Counted from the stretch's first letter, positions 45,763 to 58,076 are shown. The stretch is 64,000 nucleotides of DNA from Lunularia cruciata (GCA_948567375.1 OX419756.1:52306552-52370551); one strand, 5' to 3'. Translations and numbers: made by a program. The notes: generated by a model from the letters alone, not told the origin.

Positions 45763-47099
45763 AAACGGTAACAGATAAACAGCGCATGCAGAGAAAACAA
45801 AGCTCAACAGGAAGCTACGACATAACGAGCCAGACGAGAAAGATTAAGTTAATGTGAAGTCGGGAATCGTGTAGAAGGCATGAAATTGACAGTCGAGGAA
45901 GATAGTCGAGTCAGGCAGACCGAGAGTGTTATCTTGGATATGTGTGGGTTACGGTCAGGAGTTACGCTTAAGAGCACAAAGAAGAAACTGGGGAGTCAAG
46001 GTGATGATCATACACATACTTGCACAAAGTCAGAATTTCAAATTCCTAATTATGCGCTATATAGATTACAATAGAGAACAAGAGATGTATGATCGTCTTC
46101 CCAATAGTATATTTGTTGAAAGTAGGTTGACTACTACAAAATGTGAAAATTTTGGATTTAATACCCAACTTTTAGTTAAATGTGATGCAAATGCAATTGT
46201 AGGCAGTTCAGTGTACAAGAGAAGCCTGGCTTCCAACCACTTTGATGCTCTCAAAGTCTACCCTTTAAATAATCCCGTAATCAACCAACCCAACTAGCGG
46301 CAATACTTCGAAGCAGTTTATCAATGTCCAAACTGAATAGGATTCTGGAATTAAGAATGTATGTATATCTTAGAAATCAGCAATTTGCAAATTGAATTGA
46401 GTGCAAAATTAAACCAGGACAATGCATCAATATGCTTTGTTGTGTCACAATGCACAACTACAAAGATCTTTACAACTAAGAAGATTTCTTTGGCTCCAAA
46501 CACTGTTGCAAAGAATTAACTTTGCCATGAATTGTTCTCGGGAGGAGTCATCTTTCCTTTGGTTGCATCATCTCCGGTAACTTGCTTCTTCTTATGTCTT
46601 GGCATTGAAGAAGTTTGTGACTTTGTTTGTGATTGTCTCCACCAAGGAAGGTTGGTTTGTTGCTCTGGCCTCCTTCTCCTTATTAAGTTCGTCTTGTGCA
46701 GTCTCCAACTGAAAGCAGTCATCTTTGAAATCCTTAGGAATTCTAAAATTTCAAATGCTCTTAACTTTTGATGCAAACTTCCAAATACTTCAATTTTGGT
46801 GTCAATGGAAATCCCTTGGGAAGATGCTTCTAGTGAGATAAAAAATCTTTGTTTGCACATGTAATCACAAAAATATCATCCCCAAGGACATAGTTCAATT
46901 CCTTCAAGGTTGAATACTCTTTAGAGTAGGATCCTCTAGGAGAAAGGCTCTTTGTACCCAAGTTCTTTGTACTTATCTTCTTTTTGAACTTAGTATTTGC
47001 AAACATAAATCCAAAGAATACCCAAGCAAGAGGTTTCTTTCCCTTAACATGAAATATCATTTCCAAAAGAAAGATAGATAAAACAAGATAGACTTGCAG
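45763..47099. other. Intergenic; unassigned open stretches
   Basis: Minus-strand frames at 46,860-46,516 (114 codons) and 47,066-46,830 (78 codons) overlap and are in different frames. They might be one decayed coding sequence, but no motif identifies it. Confidence 0.35.
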
Positions 47100-48280
47100 A
47101 TTTTGTAAAAAAAGTGACCACTAGAGAAGGATATAATTGATTATATTTAGAACACAAAATTTATTATATTAATAAATTTAATTTAAAATTAATTATATAT
47201 ATATATTAATGTAATTAAATAAATTATTTGAAATAAGAAGATCTTATAGTTTAGATACATATTAATTTTTCAAAAATAAGGTGTATAAATATAATAATTT
47301 ATAACACTCAAGAAAGGATTATGAGTACTTAAATTATGTTGCTATTTATCATTACTAATACTATAGTAACCAGTGAATTGATAAAAACTTAACTTGACTA
47401 GATAATTGATTCTATTTAGAATTATAATCATTTAAATTTTTGAGTGGAATTGTAATTAACTGTGAAAATTATTAATAGTATCTTCTCTTTAAGATCAAAC
47501 TGCAACACCTATTCCCAGTAAGTATCTGGATCATTAACAAAGAAAATAGTAGTTTGTAGATTTTTATTTACCAACAAGTATCATTATCATAATATATAGC
47601 AAATATTTTTTTTAAGTGATGATTCATTCATAAGATATTAAGTGTTAGTCTACAGGATTAAATTAAATTACTACCTATCTAAATCTTTGATGTATCACTC
47701 ATTCCCAAATAGTATCATTAATCATACTAATAGAAAGTAATAATTATAATTTTACTCCATACACAAATAAATATATTTGTTGTAGATCCAAATCTTTGAG
47801 ATTAAAATCATCTCTAGCAAATATTCTTGAACATGCTATATGAGAATGGTGGTTGCAATGAGTGTTTGATTTGCAAAAAGTAGAGTGTTAATCAACCTTT
47901 TCAAAAAGGAGTTGAGTGTTAATCAACATGTATACATAAATAGATTCCACTTTAGTCAAAGTCATTTTAGCTGAAATTAGTTTCCAATACGTATGACTAA
48001 TCATACTGAATAAGAAAATCCCCTAATCCTTTTTCAAAAATTCTTTATGAACTTGTAATTCTATTATGTATTATTTAAACCACATACAAACCTTAGTAAT
48101 GTAAGTTGTTGCCTGAATACAAGTAGACAAGTAACTTTATTTGGGTAATAAAAGCACACTACAATAATCACTAATATGGCATAATAAGAAAAGGCTAACT
48201 ATAATAGTAACCCTAATTATATCCATCAACTTGTATCTCCTTTTCAAGAATTCATCTGTCAAGAGAGACTTATACTTGGT

Positions 48281-49085
48281 CCAAGATGATTAGGTGATAC
48301 TAGTAGATATTGTGGTTGCAAACACTTTGTGTGATGCAATTTTGGAGGGAGTGATTAGTCATCCCCTTGGATGAGTGGTGAGAGAAAAGCATCACATAAG
48401 GTATCCAAGTACATAGGTATGTAGTATAGTCACTCTTTGTTCCTCTAGCCTTGGAGTTATATAGAGCAATGGACATGAGTTCGACAAATTTCACTATACA
48501 TAATTGCAACTGCCTAATTTCCCTATGGACACTATAAATACAACCGTAATGATCTTGCAAGATATGCTGAAGCCTGCATCAATTACATTGTCAAATATGG
48601 CTGGAGATCTGTGTCTTTTAATGCACGTGTCAATTCTTCACAGCTAGTACCGTGAGGACATATCTTCACTTTATTGTACTTCAACACAGCGACATGAAAG
48701 TTGTCAGGAGTACTTACAGGAGTACTTACATGGTCGGCTAAACGTGAGAGTGCATGAGAGCTTATCATATTAGACATCAACGAGTATCACTCTCACTCTC
48801 ATACTTTGTAGCATAATTTAGACAGCGTGTATCTATTGCTCTACAATGAGCACCGGCTGGTGCAATCCATAGGAGAGCAATCACACTATGTTATGCTTCT
48901 TTTAATGCTTTAATAGTTTGTAGATCTACTACTTGCATAGCTCAGATATATTAGGTGCGGTATGGTAGGTTTCTCATATCTATATTATCGTGGCCTAACT
49001 CCATTTTACCTCTTTTGACTCTCCCTTTTTCTCCTTGATGGGCTCTTCCCATCCTTCATGTGTTCTATGTGGTTGCCTTTTCCCC
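48281..49085 (-). repeat. Dispersed repeat, copy H, long form (inverted)
   Basis: Reverse complement of the family core at 48,985-49,085 (TGGCCTAACTCCATTTTACC, TGATGGGCTCTTCCC). It then continues leftwards with the extended part shared with 10,723-11,294 (GCTTATCATATTAGACATCA and CTAGCCTTGGAGTTATATAG). It holds ~250 bp between these blocks that copy G lacks, so it may be closer to the full-length element. Open frames at 48,780-48,583 and 48,560-48,300 (minus) show no known motif. Confidence 0.7.
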
Positions 49086-49138
49086 TTTTCAAGAACATTC
49101 TCACATCCTAGGTTCCTTTGTTTCACAAAAATGCTTAA

Positions 49139-49175
49139 AGAACCATAGGCGGAATATGGTTCCGCCTATGGTTCT
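49139..49175. repeat. Perfect 16-bp inverted repeat
   Basis: AGAACCATAGGCGGAA, a 5-nt loop, and its exact complement. It starts ~50 bp beyond the end of repeat copy H and is GC-rich within AT-rich DNA. Confidence 0.9.
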
Positions 49176-49479
49176 ATTGATAGATTTATATCTAACTTAT
49201 ATTACCTTTCTTTTCTCTCATGTATTACATGTACATATACATTCTCTCATGTACATATTATTTCTATCATCTTTATCTCTAATAGATTTAGTGAGCCAAG
49301 CGGGAAACACCCCCTCTTTCTCTTTGGTGAGGAGACATCCCTTTAGGCATTATAACAATCAGATTGTATCTAAAAAATTTGGTCATAAATATAATGTATA
49401 TAGTCTTGTGTTCATGATTGCAATTTAGCTTCCTGGCACTGCTTTCCCTCAATTCAGTTCAAATTCTCACATTAAATTA

Positions 49480-49481
<2 letters not shown>

Positions 49482-49543
<62 letters not shown>
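49482..49543. repeat. (TA)n microsatellite, ~62 bp
   Basis: Uninterrupted AT/TA dinucleotide run. Confidence 0.97.
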
Positions 49544-49546
<3 letters not shown>

Positions 49547-51829
49547 TGATAAATGATAGTATAGAAAGCCAAATGAGATATATAAAGGCTTAGTGTTGTT
49601 TCTAAATTCAGCTGGAGACAAAGAATGTAAAAGAAAGATTTAATTCTTGAAGTTAAGGATTAAAACTGTCACAAGATTGATAAAGGAGTTCTCTTGACCA
49701 AAGAGTGGATCTTCAACCAGCTTCCTAGATTTTTCTATATAATGTTTGTGGGTTTGTTCTGATTTTCTTTGTGCATATACGTTGAAAGTAATAACATAAA
49801 TATTATAGTACTATCTAGATTCTGTTAAAAATTCAAGGATGAGAAGGAATTCTACTTTTGCAATTAATACATTTGAATAATATGTGAATTTTAACAAATG
49901 AGTCGATCAATCTAAGAGAAAAAATTGCTAACCAGAAATACAAATTCTTTTAGAGCAAAGATTTGCTTGTAAATTTTATTTTTTTTAAATGTACAGAATA
50001 AAAATGATAATTTTATTAAATAAGAAAATACTCTTTGAACTTATGATTGGAATGAAAAAATAATAATTTTAACAATTTAAAACATTGCAGCATATTGAAC
50101 ACAATGAGAATGAACATAAAGTAACACAAACTAATTTATATGTATATAGAAAATTGTCTTGTCTAAGTCAATTATTAGTCATTAGATTTATGTCAATTAG
50201 CTATATAAATCTTTACAACTCCTTTTGATACCTTATAAGAAGTTTGTTTGATTTTCCTTGCGATAAAATATATGGATGACAATATAGCAATAATTAGAAA
50301 AAATATTTTCTACATGTATATTTTATCTATTCTATCTTTACCTCCATATAAAATGACTTATTTCTGAAATAATTTTTAAATTTGTAATAAAATTTACACC
50401 TCTTTATTTTATTTAGCATTAATTACTCTATAATTTAGTCAACTTAATTTAGTTTTCTTTTATGGAACGATATCAGCTTTATATTTTTCTGTATATCATA
50501 ACTTATCCAAGGTAAATTTATATTCATCTTAGTAAGTTAATTTTACTATTAAAGTTTTACAACCTTTAATAGTAAGCAAGCAATTAATCTACCTTTAATT
50601 AACAAAAAGTTTGATTTTTCTATTTCAAAACAGAAATTTAGTATTAAAAATATAATAATAAAATTTAATTTATTAATTTATTTAAAAATATGATATCATA
50701 TAAACTATAAATAAAATTAGAACATTTATCATTATAGTATAACCTAAGGATTATATTATATAATCTTAAAATAAAATCCTAGTTGAAGTAATAAAATATA
50801 GAAGTCTCATCTAATCATTATAAGATTACCAAAAATTGAAGAACATTCAATCTACCTAGTTTCAAACTAGACATTTTAGAAGAAAGTAAATTCAACATAT
50901 AAAACTAGTTACCTTAGATGTTGATATACCTAGATCAAAGAAACTATCAGATCTGATTGTTAAGAATTTATTTTTAAATATAAAAAATGATATTTTTAAA
51001 TTTTTAAATTTTTAAAAAATACATGTATAATTCCAACATTTATTGATTGTAAAATTATTAGTATAACAGTATTTTTTTTGGTTAAAATTAAACCTGATAT
51101 GCTTGACTTTTTATGCTAGTAAGTAAAAATTATCTATTATAATTATGCCAAGAGCCGGGACACAAGATGCTTGCATTTTATCTAGCTCTTATCATACTTT
51201 GTAAGGCATTAACAATGTAATGAATGTTTCTATACAAATTTGCTATGTTAAAACGTTTTCTTCTTAATGATGTCTTTAAAGTCTTTAAAGGATTTATGTT
51301 GCCATAGTTATTTCAACCCTCCTATGTTCGCCACCATGTAACAATCTCTTCATTTTATTACCGGTTAATCCAAGTCCTCATACACTCCTTCGTCATAGAT
51401 AAATTCTCCAATTAATGAAACTTTCCGCAATTCTTGTTCTATGTGGTAATATGTCGTGCACTGACTATAACCTAGCACACTTTTAATATGTCACTTGCTC
51501 CAATCACCATATATATATATATTTGTAATAAATTTTTTTTTGTCATTGTTATCAATTCATGCTAATCCTATCAATATCCACAACTTTGTAGACTTACACT
51601 CTATGTGATTGATGGTTATTGTCATTTTGACCATCTTATGTCAAAGTTAGTCAATTGGATGTGTTCTTGAACAGGTTGTCTATAATGAGTTCTTATTCTA
51701 CCGCATACTTTCTATAAGAAAAATATTAAATGTATTCTAGTATTCCAAATTATTACTATATATTTTTGTGTTGGAAAGTAAATGATACTAAAATCTATAC
51801 TATATTGCACTTGTTCAAACAATTGAGAT

Positions 51830-52290
51830 ATTTAACTCTAAAAACGAAGAGCAAGAAGATACAACTGGAAAAATATAGAAGAATAAAACAATTATCTTGA
51901 TGATGAAATTGATGGAAAAGGTGGAACACTAAGTGAAGGAAATTCAAAAATGAAAATACATAAATAATTTAAAGATAAATGACACTAGATGATAAAAGTA
52001 AAACCAATCAAAGCACATTATAATATAGAAGAAGAAGATAATAAAACAAAAAATGATCAAAATAATTGAAAGTAAAGAATTCTTTTAGAGAAAAGATTAA
52101 AAGATATGATGAAACTGATGAAAAAGATTTGAAGAAAGAGATGGAAACAAGAAATTTTAAAAAAGAGAAAATAAAAGAATTTAGAGAGGAATGTAAATAA
52201 ATATCATAAATAAATAAAAATAAAATAATTCATAAAATAAGATCCTTAAAATTATGAAAATCTAAAACATAAAAATTGGAATCTAACATG
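51830..52290 (+). other. Purine-rich tract
   Basis: A strongly A+G-biased plus strand (many GAAGAAGA, AAAAGA and GATGAAA words). Frames are broken by stops. It might be a relic of Lys/Glu-rich coding DNA or a simple-sequence expansion. Confidence 0.5.
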
Positions 52291-53478
52291 AGAAAGATAA
52301 ATAAGGAATCTTTCAAATCAATATGGTGAACCTGGTCTCTTTTAGCAATATTGAGGGGCAAAGATTTATATCTAATGTACAGAAAGAAAGAAGTTATCTT
52401 TAGGACTGCTTTCTACTAGTTTAAAACTAATAGCTACAATTTTGCTTTCTACTTCATATTTGATGGGGCCAATGGAGGTCCACATTCATCATCTTGATTT
52501 ACAACGACGTTTATTAAGTATAGTAGATGTGTCTTTTGAAGACACTCTTAAGATTTAGTTTCATTTAGATTTTACAATAACTTTTTTTTAGAAGTGTAAA
52601 TCATTCAACATATTCCAACTCAAGTATAACAATGATCTTGGTGAAATATATATTAGTCAAAATATTATTCCAATCATAAGAAAATTCAAGATGATAATTT
52701 CATACATACTTATCATGTTATTTACTATTTTTAGTTCTAGAAAGTATATAAGAGTGTATATACATGTTATTAATGATCATATTGAGTAGTTGATTTGGTT
52801 TTTGGATTCTCTTATAAGATTTATACGAAATTCTACTCCATATTAATTTGAAGAGATTTTTTCACACAGTTAAGTTTGCAGAAATTCTGAAACTACTTAT
52901 CATTGAATAACTCTTGAATTACTCTTCATGATCTAATTTTTAAATAATCAAAAGAGCTATTATATTCATTGCATGACTAATCCTATCCTTTTGGTTTATT
53001 ATAAATAAAGCTACTTGCTATTGTCTCAACCTGCTTTTGCTCTTGTCTCACCCATACATCCACACATATAACATATCCTTGCTACTGTCTAACCCATACA
53101 TAACAAAATGATCTACTCTTGTTTACACATGCCATATCCACATATCCAAAATGAATACGATCCTGGAGTTACACACGTCATTTAGGGCAGCTCACATTTG
53201 GAACGTTGGATTTCCAAACTTTGAGAACAACACACTTCTACCTTTGACACTATCTAGAATGCATACGGTAACACATCCCAATAGCTATTTAGGCTCCAAA
53301 TGTGAACACCATAGTCAAAGTTATTCCATTGGGCAGTGGAGGCACTTTCAAGGTATTTACACACATGGGGTATTAAATAATGTAGGAGAGTTGCTATTGG
53401 TCTCATTCCACCTCCTTACCTTGGTCAATGCTTCTAGAGACCATAGCCAACTTCATACTACAATGTGTGCTAATCATG

Positions 53479-53890
53479 TGTAAAAGACCATGGAGAGAAA
53501 TGGGAGAATGGAAAACCGGAGTGAAAGATCATATTAGGACTCTTGAATGAATGAAATTCCAAATGCCTAGCATGAGCATGGGCTTTGGTATTTATAAGGA
53601 ATATATAATACTCTTGAGAAGCTTCTTTCTAGAAGCTGCCTATTTGGCATGCAAGTTAAGCTAGTCAAGAAGCTTTCTTCTAGAAAACCACCTCCTTGGC
53701 ATGCAAACTAAGCTAGCCAAGAAGTTTCCCAAGAAACTTCTTGGCTATACCAAGAAGATTAACCTATACTTAGAAGGTATCAAGTAGCTTCTTAGATTCT
53801 TCTAGAATATTCTTATACTTCTTGGATAATTTGTTCTATTTGCTACTTGTTAGTCTTGACTAACTTATCTATAAACTCAATGTTGTTATA
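53479..53890 (-). repeat. 3' LTR with TATA box and HSE-like motif
   Basis: Begins TGTAAAAG on the plus strand and ends TTGTTATA. On the element strand TATAAATA lies at 53,596-53,589. About 200 bp upstream lies TTCTAGAATATTC (53,800-53,812), a perfect TTCnnGAAnnTTC heat-shock element. Between them are several GAAGCTTC-like words. Confidence 0.65.
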
Positions 53891-54390
53891 TAATCTCCCA
53901 CTACTAGTTGGTGACGTCCTCATCACCATAGAAGTTTCAAGATGGCCTTGTTATGTTGGTAGCTCCCACAAGATCAAATAAACTCTTGAACATCTTGTGC
54001 TATGTTGGACCACCACCATTGGAATTATAGGGTAACCAAGGTCTTGTCCACACCCATGTGACCAACAATTGGTAAGTCATGGACTTCCTGAAGGCACACA
54101 AATAGTAGATCATCCTTGGCTAGAACATAGATCAAATTCTCATAGAATAGAAGGCCTTCTTTGAAGGAGAAAGTGTTATATTCCTTATTGTATGCTGGAA
54201 AATGACCTTATACCATCTAAAAGAAGAGGTCTTGTTGTAAAGGGTCCTAAACTCAATTTGGACTCTTGAGTCAATTAACATTTTTGTAATTGCCACCATG
54301 ATGAGAGGAAGAGTTTTTGAATCAAGTCATTAAGATAGTGCATCAAGGATGACAAGAAACCTTTTGGATTTTTACTCAATTTTGATGTCA
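53891..54390 (-). pseudogene. Integrase zinc-binding domain remnant
   Basis: Minus-strand peptide with LPIVGHMGVDKT and, after a stop, WWSNIAQDVQEFI and SCGSYQHNKA, matching the H-H-C-C domain of Gypsy integrases (second Cys changed to Tyr). The catalytic core is absent. Confidence 0.6.
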
Positions 54391-55640
54391 AACAACTATA
54401 GTTGTTCCTCCCATCAATGGTGTCAACTTCTCATATACTCCAAATGTAATGTCTACAACAAGGGTTTGTGATTGGTTTGCATGATCAATTTTTTCCTCAA
54501 GAGATAATACCTCCAGACCTTGGTAGCATATACCATTGCTAGTTGTTCTCAATCTCAAGCAGAGTAATTCATTTTTATGGTGTTTAGTTGACAAGACAAA
54601 AAAGCAATGAGATGTAACCATTTGGAAATTCTTGTTGCAACACATCTCCAAGGGCAAAGTTAGAAGCATCAAAATCAACCACACAAGGTAGTTGAGGATC
54701 ATATGGTTGAAGAATGGGTCTTGAAGACACCATATGTTTCAACTTTTAGAATGCTTCTATGTGCTTGGTGGTCCATTGCAAGCTTGAGGTCTTTTCCAAG
54801 AGATCTATCAATGGTGCAATCACATGAGCATAATAGTGGATGAACCATTGATAAAAAATTGCCAATCCATTCAATGCCCATGCTTCTATGGCATCCTTTG
54901 GAGTAGGCCAATCAATAATACCCTTGATTTTCTCCTCTTCCATCTTGATCCCCTTTGATGAGAACTTATGATCCAAGAAGGTAACTTCCTTCTGCCAAAA
55001 GGTACACTTTGACTTCCTGCAATAAAACTTCCATTGACGTAGTCATCACATGTGATTCTTATGTTTTGCCTCCGTCCTACTATAGATTAAAATATCATCC
55101 AAGAAAACCACCATGTACTGATCCAATAGCCCATCCAAGACCTAATGCATCTGATCCATGAAGATTGTTGGAGCATTAGTGAGCCCAAATGGTAGAACTC
55201 TCCATTCAAAATACCCATGCCTTGTACAAAGGTAGTCTTTTGCACATCTTCCCTATCAATGGGAACCTACAAATGGCCACTTTGGAGATCCAACTTGGAG
55301 AAGTGTTGTGTTCTACTCAATTGATCTAACAAGTCATTAATCCAAGGTAAGGAATATGCATTTTTCATTGTTTGTTTATTGAGGCCATGGTAATCAATTC
55401 AAAAGCAGAATCTCCTACCCTTCTTTCTCCATGCACAATTGGTTTGATCTACACTGCAAAAATAGGAATATCTTCTTCCAAAGCTTACTTTATGGTTGCT
55501 TTATTGAAAAATTTCCCATCTTGGGATTGATTATTCTTAGGTGTCTTACTCAAAGGTGCCAAACAACCTAATTGGTAATTCTTACCTTGGCGTTGTACTT
55601 GAATTTATCATAAGATCCAATCAAATTGAACCTTATGACA
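54391..55640 (-). pseudogene. Reverse transcriptase-RNase H remnant
   Basis: The minus-strand frame at 54,976-54,746 reads HKFSSKGIKMEEEKIKGI, WPTPKDA and FYQWFIHYYAHVIAPL, the RT thumb/connection of Gypsy elements. Further down, ASNFALGDVLQQ marks RNase H, whose usual D before AS is present. Upstream, FSKLDLQSGH marks the RT palm. Stops occur throughout. Confidence 0.65.
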
Positions 55641-57000
55641 TTCAAGCCAAGGCAAACCTAGATAACATCATAGTGTAAGGTGCCACTACAAACCTCATAC
55701 ACTCCAATACTCCTTCCCAATCTTGAATGTAACAAGATGTGAGGTATGGAATGTAGAATCATTTCTACCATTTGCTATTATCAATTTACTTCCAATTATT
55801 GGCTTGATAGGAATACTTAATTCCTTTGCTAATTTCACAAACATGCAATTCTCTGAATTTCCATAATCAACCAAAATCTTACAACCATAATCAAATATTA
55901 TACCTTGCAAGTGAAGTAAACTTGCATAGGTCAAGTCTTTAATCCAATTGGAACTAATCAAGTTCCCAATAGGTGGCTTGAATTCTCTTATAGGGATTCT
56001 TTGCTTCCCTAATCATCATGCTCCATGAACTCCATTTGGGAAATTTGTTGGGGTTTTTTATTCTTGAGTGGACATTTAGCAATGCAATGTCCAATTTAAC
56101 AACAATAAAAGCAACCACCATTTTGTTGTAATCTTTTCCTTTTTGTAGTGCCAAAGGATCTCTATTAAATGACATCAATCTCCATTTGTGCCACCTCCTC
56201 CACCCATGTGTAGTGTGCTGATAGGTTTTATAAAGGTCAAGATCAAGGCCAAGTGGTCACAACCAAAGAATCAAAGTGCTCAACCAAGGAATCAAAGTGT
56301 TTAACCAATTGCATGGCTTCCTTCAAGTTTTTGTGCTCCTACATGGTCACTTCCAATGTGATATGTGACTTTAAACCTCTCACAAATCTATCTAGAGCTT
56401 CACCTTCTTGTATATCTAGAATTTTCATTATGGTGTTTTGGAATTGAATGATATAGTTTCTTATAGAACCAATCTGCTTCAATTTTTCCAACCTATCTTA
56501 TACAACTTGTGTGATATTTATAGCTTAGAATTACCCAATGATTTCACTCTTAAATTCTTCTTATGTCAAGATGGGCATAACAAATTGCCGTTTAGCTTAC
56601 TCCACACAAAATTTCCACCATAGTTTTGTCACTCCATCCAATTGGCTTGAAGCCAAAAGAATCTATCTTTGTTCACCTTGAAGATTTGTAACTTCAAAAG
56701 AACATTCACAATCAAACACAAAATTCTCCACTACGTCCAAGAGATTCTTGCCTTCAAATACCTTGGGTTTTGGAAATTAGATTTTATCTTCTACTGCTCA
56801 AAATGGTGTTCTCTCTACATGCTCTTGTCATTAATGGTCTTGTTCTTCCAACAATCAAGTGAGGTGCTCAATTTGTTATTGCATAAAAATAATAAGTTTG
56901 TACATTGCCGCTATGGCTACTACTCTATCAAACTAACTATAATTATCTAAGTTAACATGTAGATGCAAAACATCCACCATTCTCCATAAGTTACAATTAG
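55641..57000 (-). pseudogene. Gag and protease remnant
   Basis: Gag patches include DRLEKLKQIGSIRNYIIQFQ and LDRFVRGLK. Then come a CCHC knuckle (CFYCC.IGHCIAKC, with a stop inside) near 56,110-56,060 and a protease patch KILVDYGNSENCM near 55,870, where D-Y-G replaces D-[ST]-G. The frame at 55,961-55,695 is the longest open piece. Confidence 0.65.
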
Positions 57001-57159
57001 AAGTACTAAGGGTTCATTGGACAAGGTAATTGCATTCAAAAAATTTTGCCCAAAGCGTGAGATGATGAATTGTGTGAAATGATGCTTGGGTAGTACATGG
57101 ACACAAAAAAATTCTAATTTTTTGGTGGAAATGGATTTGATGGTCCATAAATTCTATAT

Positions 57160-57183
57160 ATCCCATTCTTGCTCTGGTACTAA
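57160..57183 (-). other. Degenerate primer-binding site, initiator tRNA-Met type
   Basis: On the element strand TAGTACCAGAGC lies within a few bases of the LTR end. It differs at two positions from the canonical TGGTATCAGAGC. Confidence 0.55.
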
Positions 57184-57527
57184 TGTAAAAGACCAAAGAG
57201 AGAAATAAGAGAATGGAAAACCAAAGTGAAAGATCACATTGAGACTCTTGAATAAGAAAAAATCCAAATACCTAGCATGAGCTTGGACTTTGGTATTTAT
57301 AGAGAACGTACAAGGTTCTTGAGAAGCTTCTCAAGAAGCTTCCTAAGAGCTACCTTCTTAGAGTGCAAGCCAAGCTAACTGGGAAGCTTCTCAAGAAGCT
57401 TTGTTCTAGAAATTGGCTACTTGGCATGCAAGCTATGCTAGTTGTGAAGCTTCCCAAGAAGCTTCATTCTAAAATTTGCCTACTTGGCATGCAAGCTAAA
57501 ATAGTTGGGAAGCATCCAAAGAAGCTT
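57184..57527 (-). repeat. Truncated 5' LTR with ~60-bp U3 subrepeats
   Basis: Begins TGTAAAAG on the plus strand and keeps TATAAATA (minus, 57,301-57,294). It contains about three ~60-bp subrepeats built from TTGGCATGCAAGCTA and AAGAAGCTTC. It stops at 57,527, before the HSE-bearing end of the LTR. Confidence 0.6.
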
Positions 57528-57589
57528 ACCTTGGTCAATGCTCCTAGAGACCATTGCCAATTTCTATATTATAATGTATGCTAATCATG
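57528..57589 (+). repeat. Duplicated flank
   Basis: The ~62 bp (TACCTTGGTCAATGCTCCTA ... CTAATCATG) also occurs at 53,417-53,478, in each case directly before an LTR. Confidence 0.75.
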
Positions 57590-58071
57590 TGTAAAGACTA
57601 AGGAGAGAAATGGGAGAATGGAACACCAGAATGAAAAATCCCATTGGGATTCTTAAATGAGAGAAAATCAAAATTCCTAGCATGAGCTTGGGCTTTGGTA
57701 TTAGGGAACATACAAGGCTCTTGAGAAGCTTCCTAAAAGTCGTCTTCTTAGAGTGCAAGCAAAGCTAACCAGGAAGCTTTTTGAGAAACTTTCTTCTAGA
57801 AGCCGCCTACTTGGCATGCAAGCTAAGCTAGTCAAGAAGCTCCCCAATAAACTTCCTTCTAAAAGCTATCTATTTGGTGTGCAAGCCGGGAAGCTTCCCA
57901 AGAAAATTCTTCATAGAAGTCATCACTTGGCATGCACATTATCCAATACTTGGAAGGCACCAAGTAGCTTCTTAGATGCTTCTAGAATATTCTTATAATT
58001 CTTGGCTAATTTGGTCTATTTGCTACTTTGTTAGTCTTGACTAACTTGTCTATAAAATCCATATTGTTACA
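57590..58071 (-). repeat. Solo LTR of the same family, with 5-bp TSD
   Basis: Begins TGTAAAG and ends TTGTTACA on the plus strand. TCATG flanks it on both sides (57,585-57,589 and 58,072-58,076). It has the HSE TTCTAGAATATTC at 57,980-57,992 and two or three U3 subrepeats; the TATA box is lost (TATTAGGG). Confidence 0.75.
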
Positions 58072-58076
58072 TCATG

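Larger units (their letters stand above)
47100..53020. other. Very AT-rich region
   Basis: About 6 kb of unusually AT-rich DNA with long A/T runs and almost no open frames on either strand, interrupted only by dispersed-repeat copy H (48,281-49,085). It contains a (TA)n run and a purine-biased tract. No gene recognised. Confidence 0.6.
53479..57527 (-). mobile_element. Decayed Gypsy retrotransposon with heat-shock-element-like LTRs
   Basis: On the minus strand: truncated 5' LTR (57,527-57,184), PBS next to it, gag, zinc knuckle, protease, RT, RNase H, integrase zinc domain, PPT-like GTAGTGGGAGATTA, and 3' LTR (53,890-53,479). The integrase core is missing: sequence jumps from the zinc domain (HMGVDKT near 54,050) to the PPT within ~150 bp. 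All genes carry stops. Left flank TCATG (53,474-53,478) matches the flank of the solo LTR at 57,590. Confidence 0.75.

Noticed and set aside
47100-53020. AT-rich domain as plastid or mitochondrial insert
   Set aside because: I recognise no organellar gene in it; left only as a question.
57363-57998. Lys/Leu-rich frames with repeated GMQAKL pattern
   Set aside because: Produced by the U3 subrepeats of the LTR, not a protein gene.
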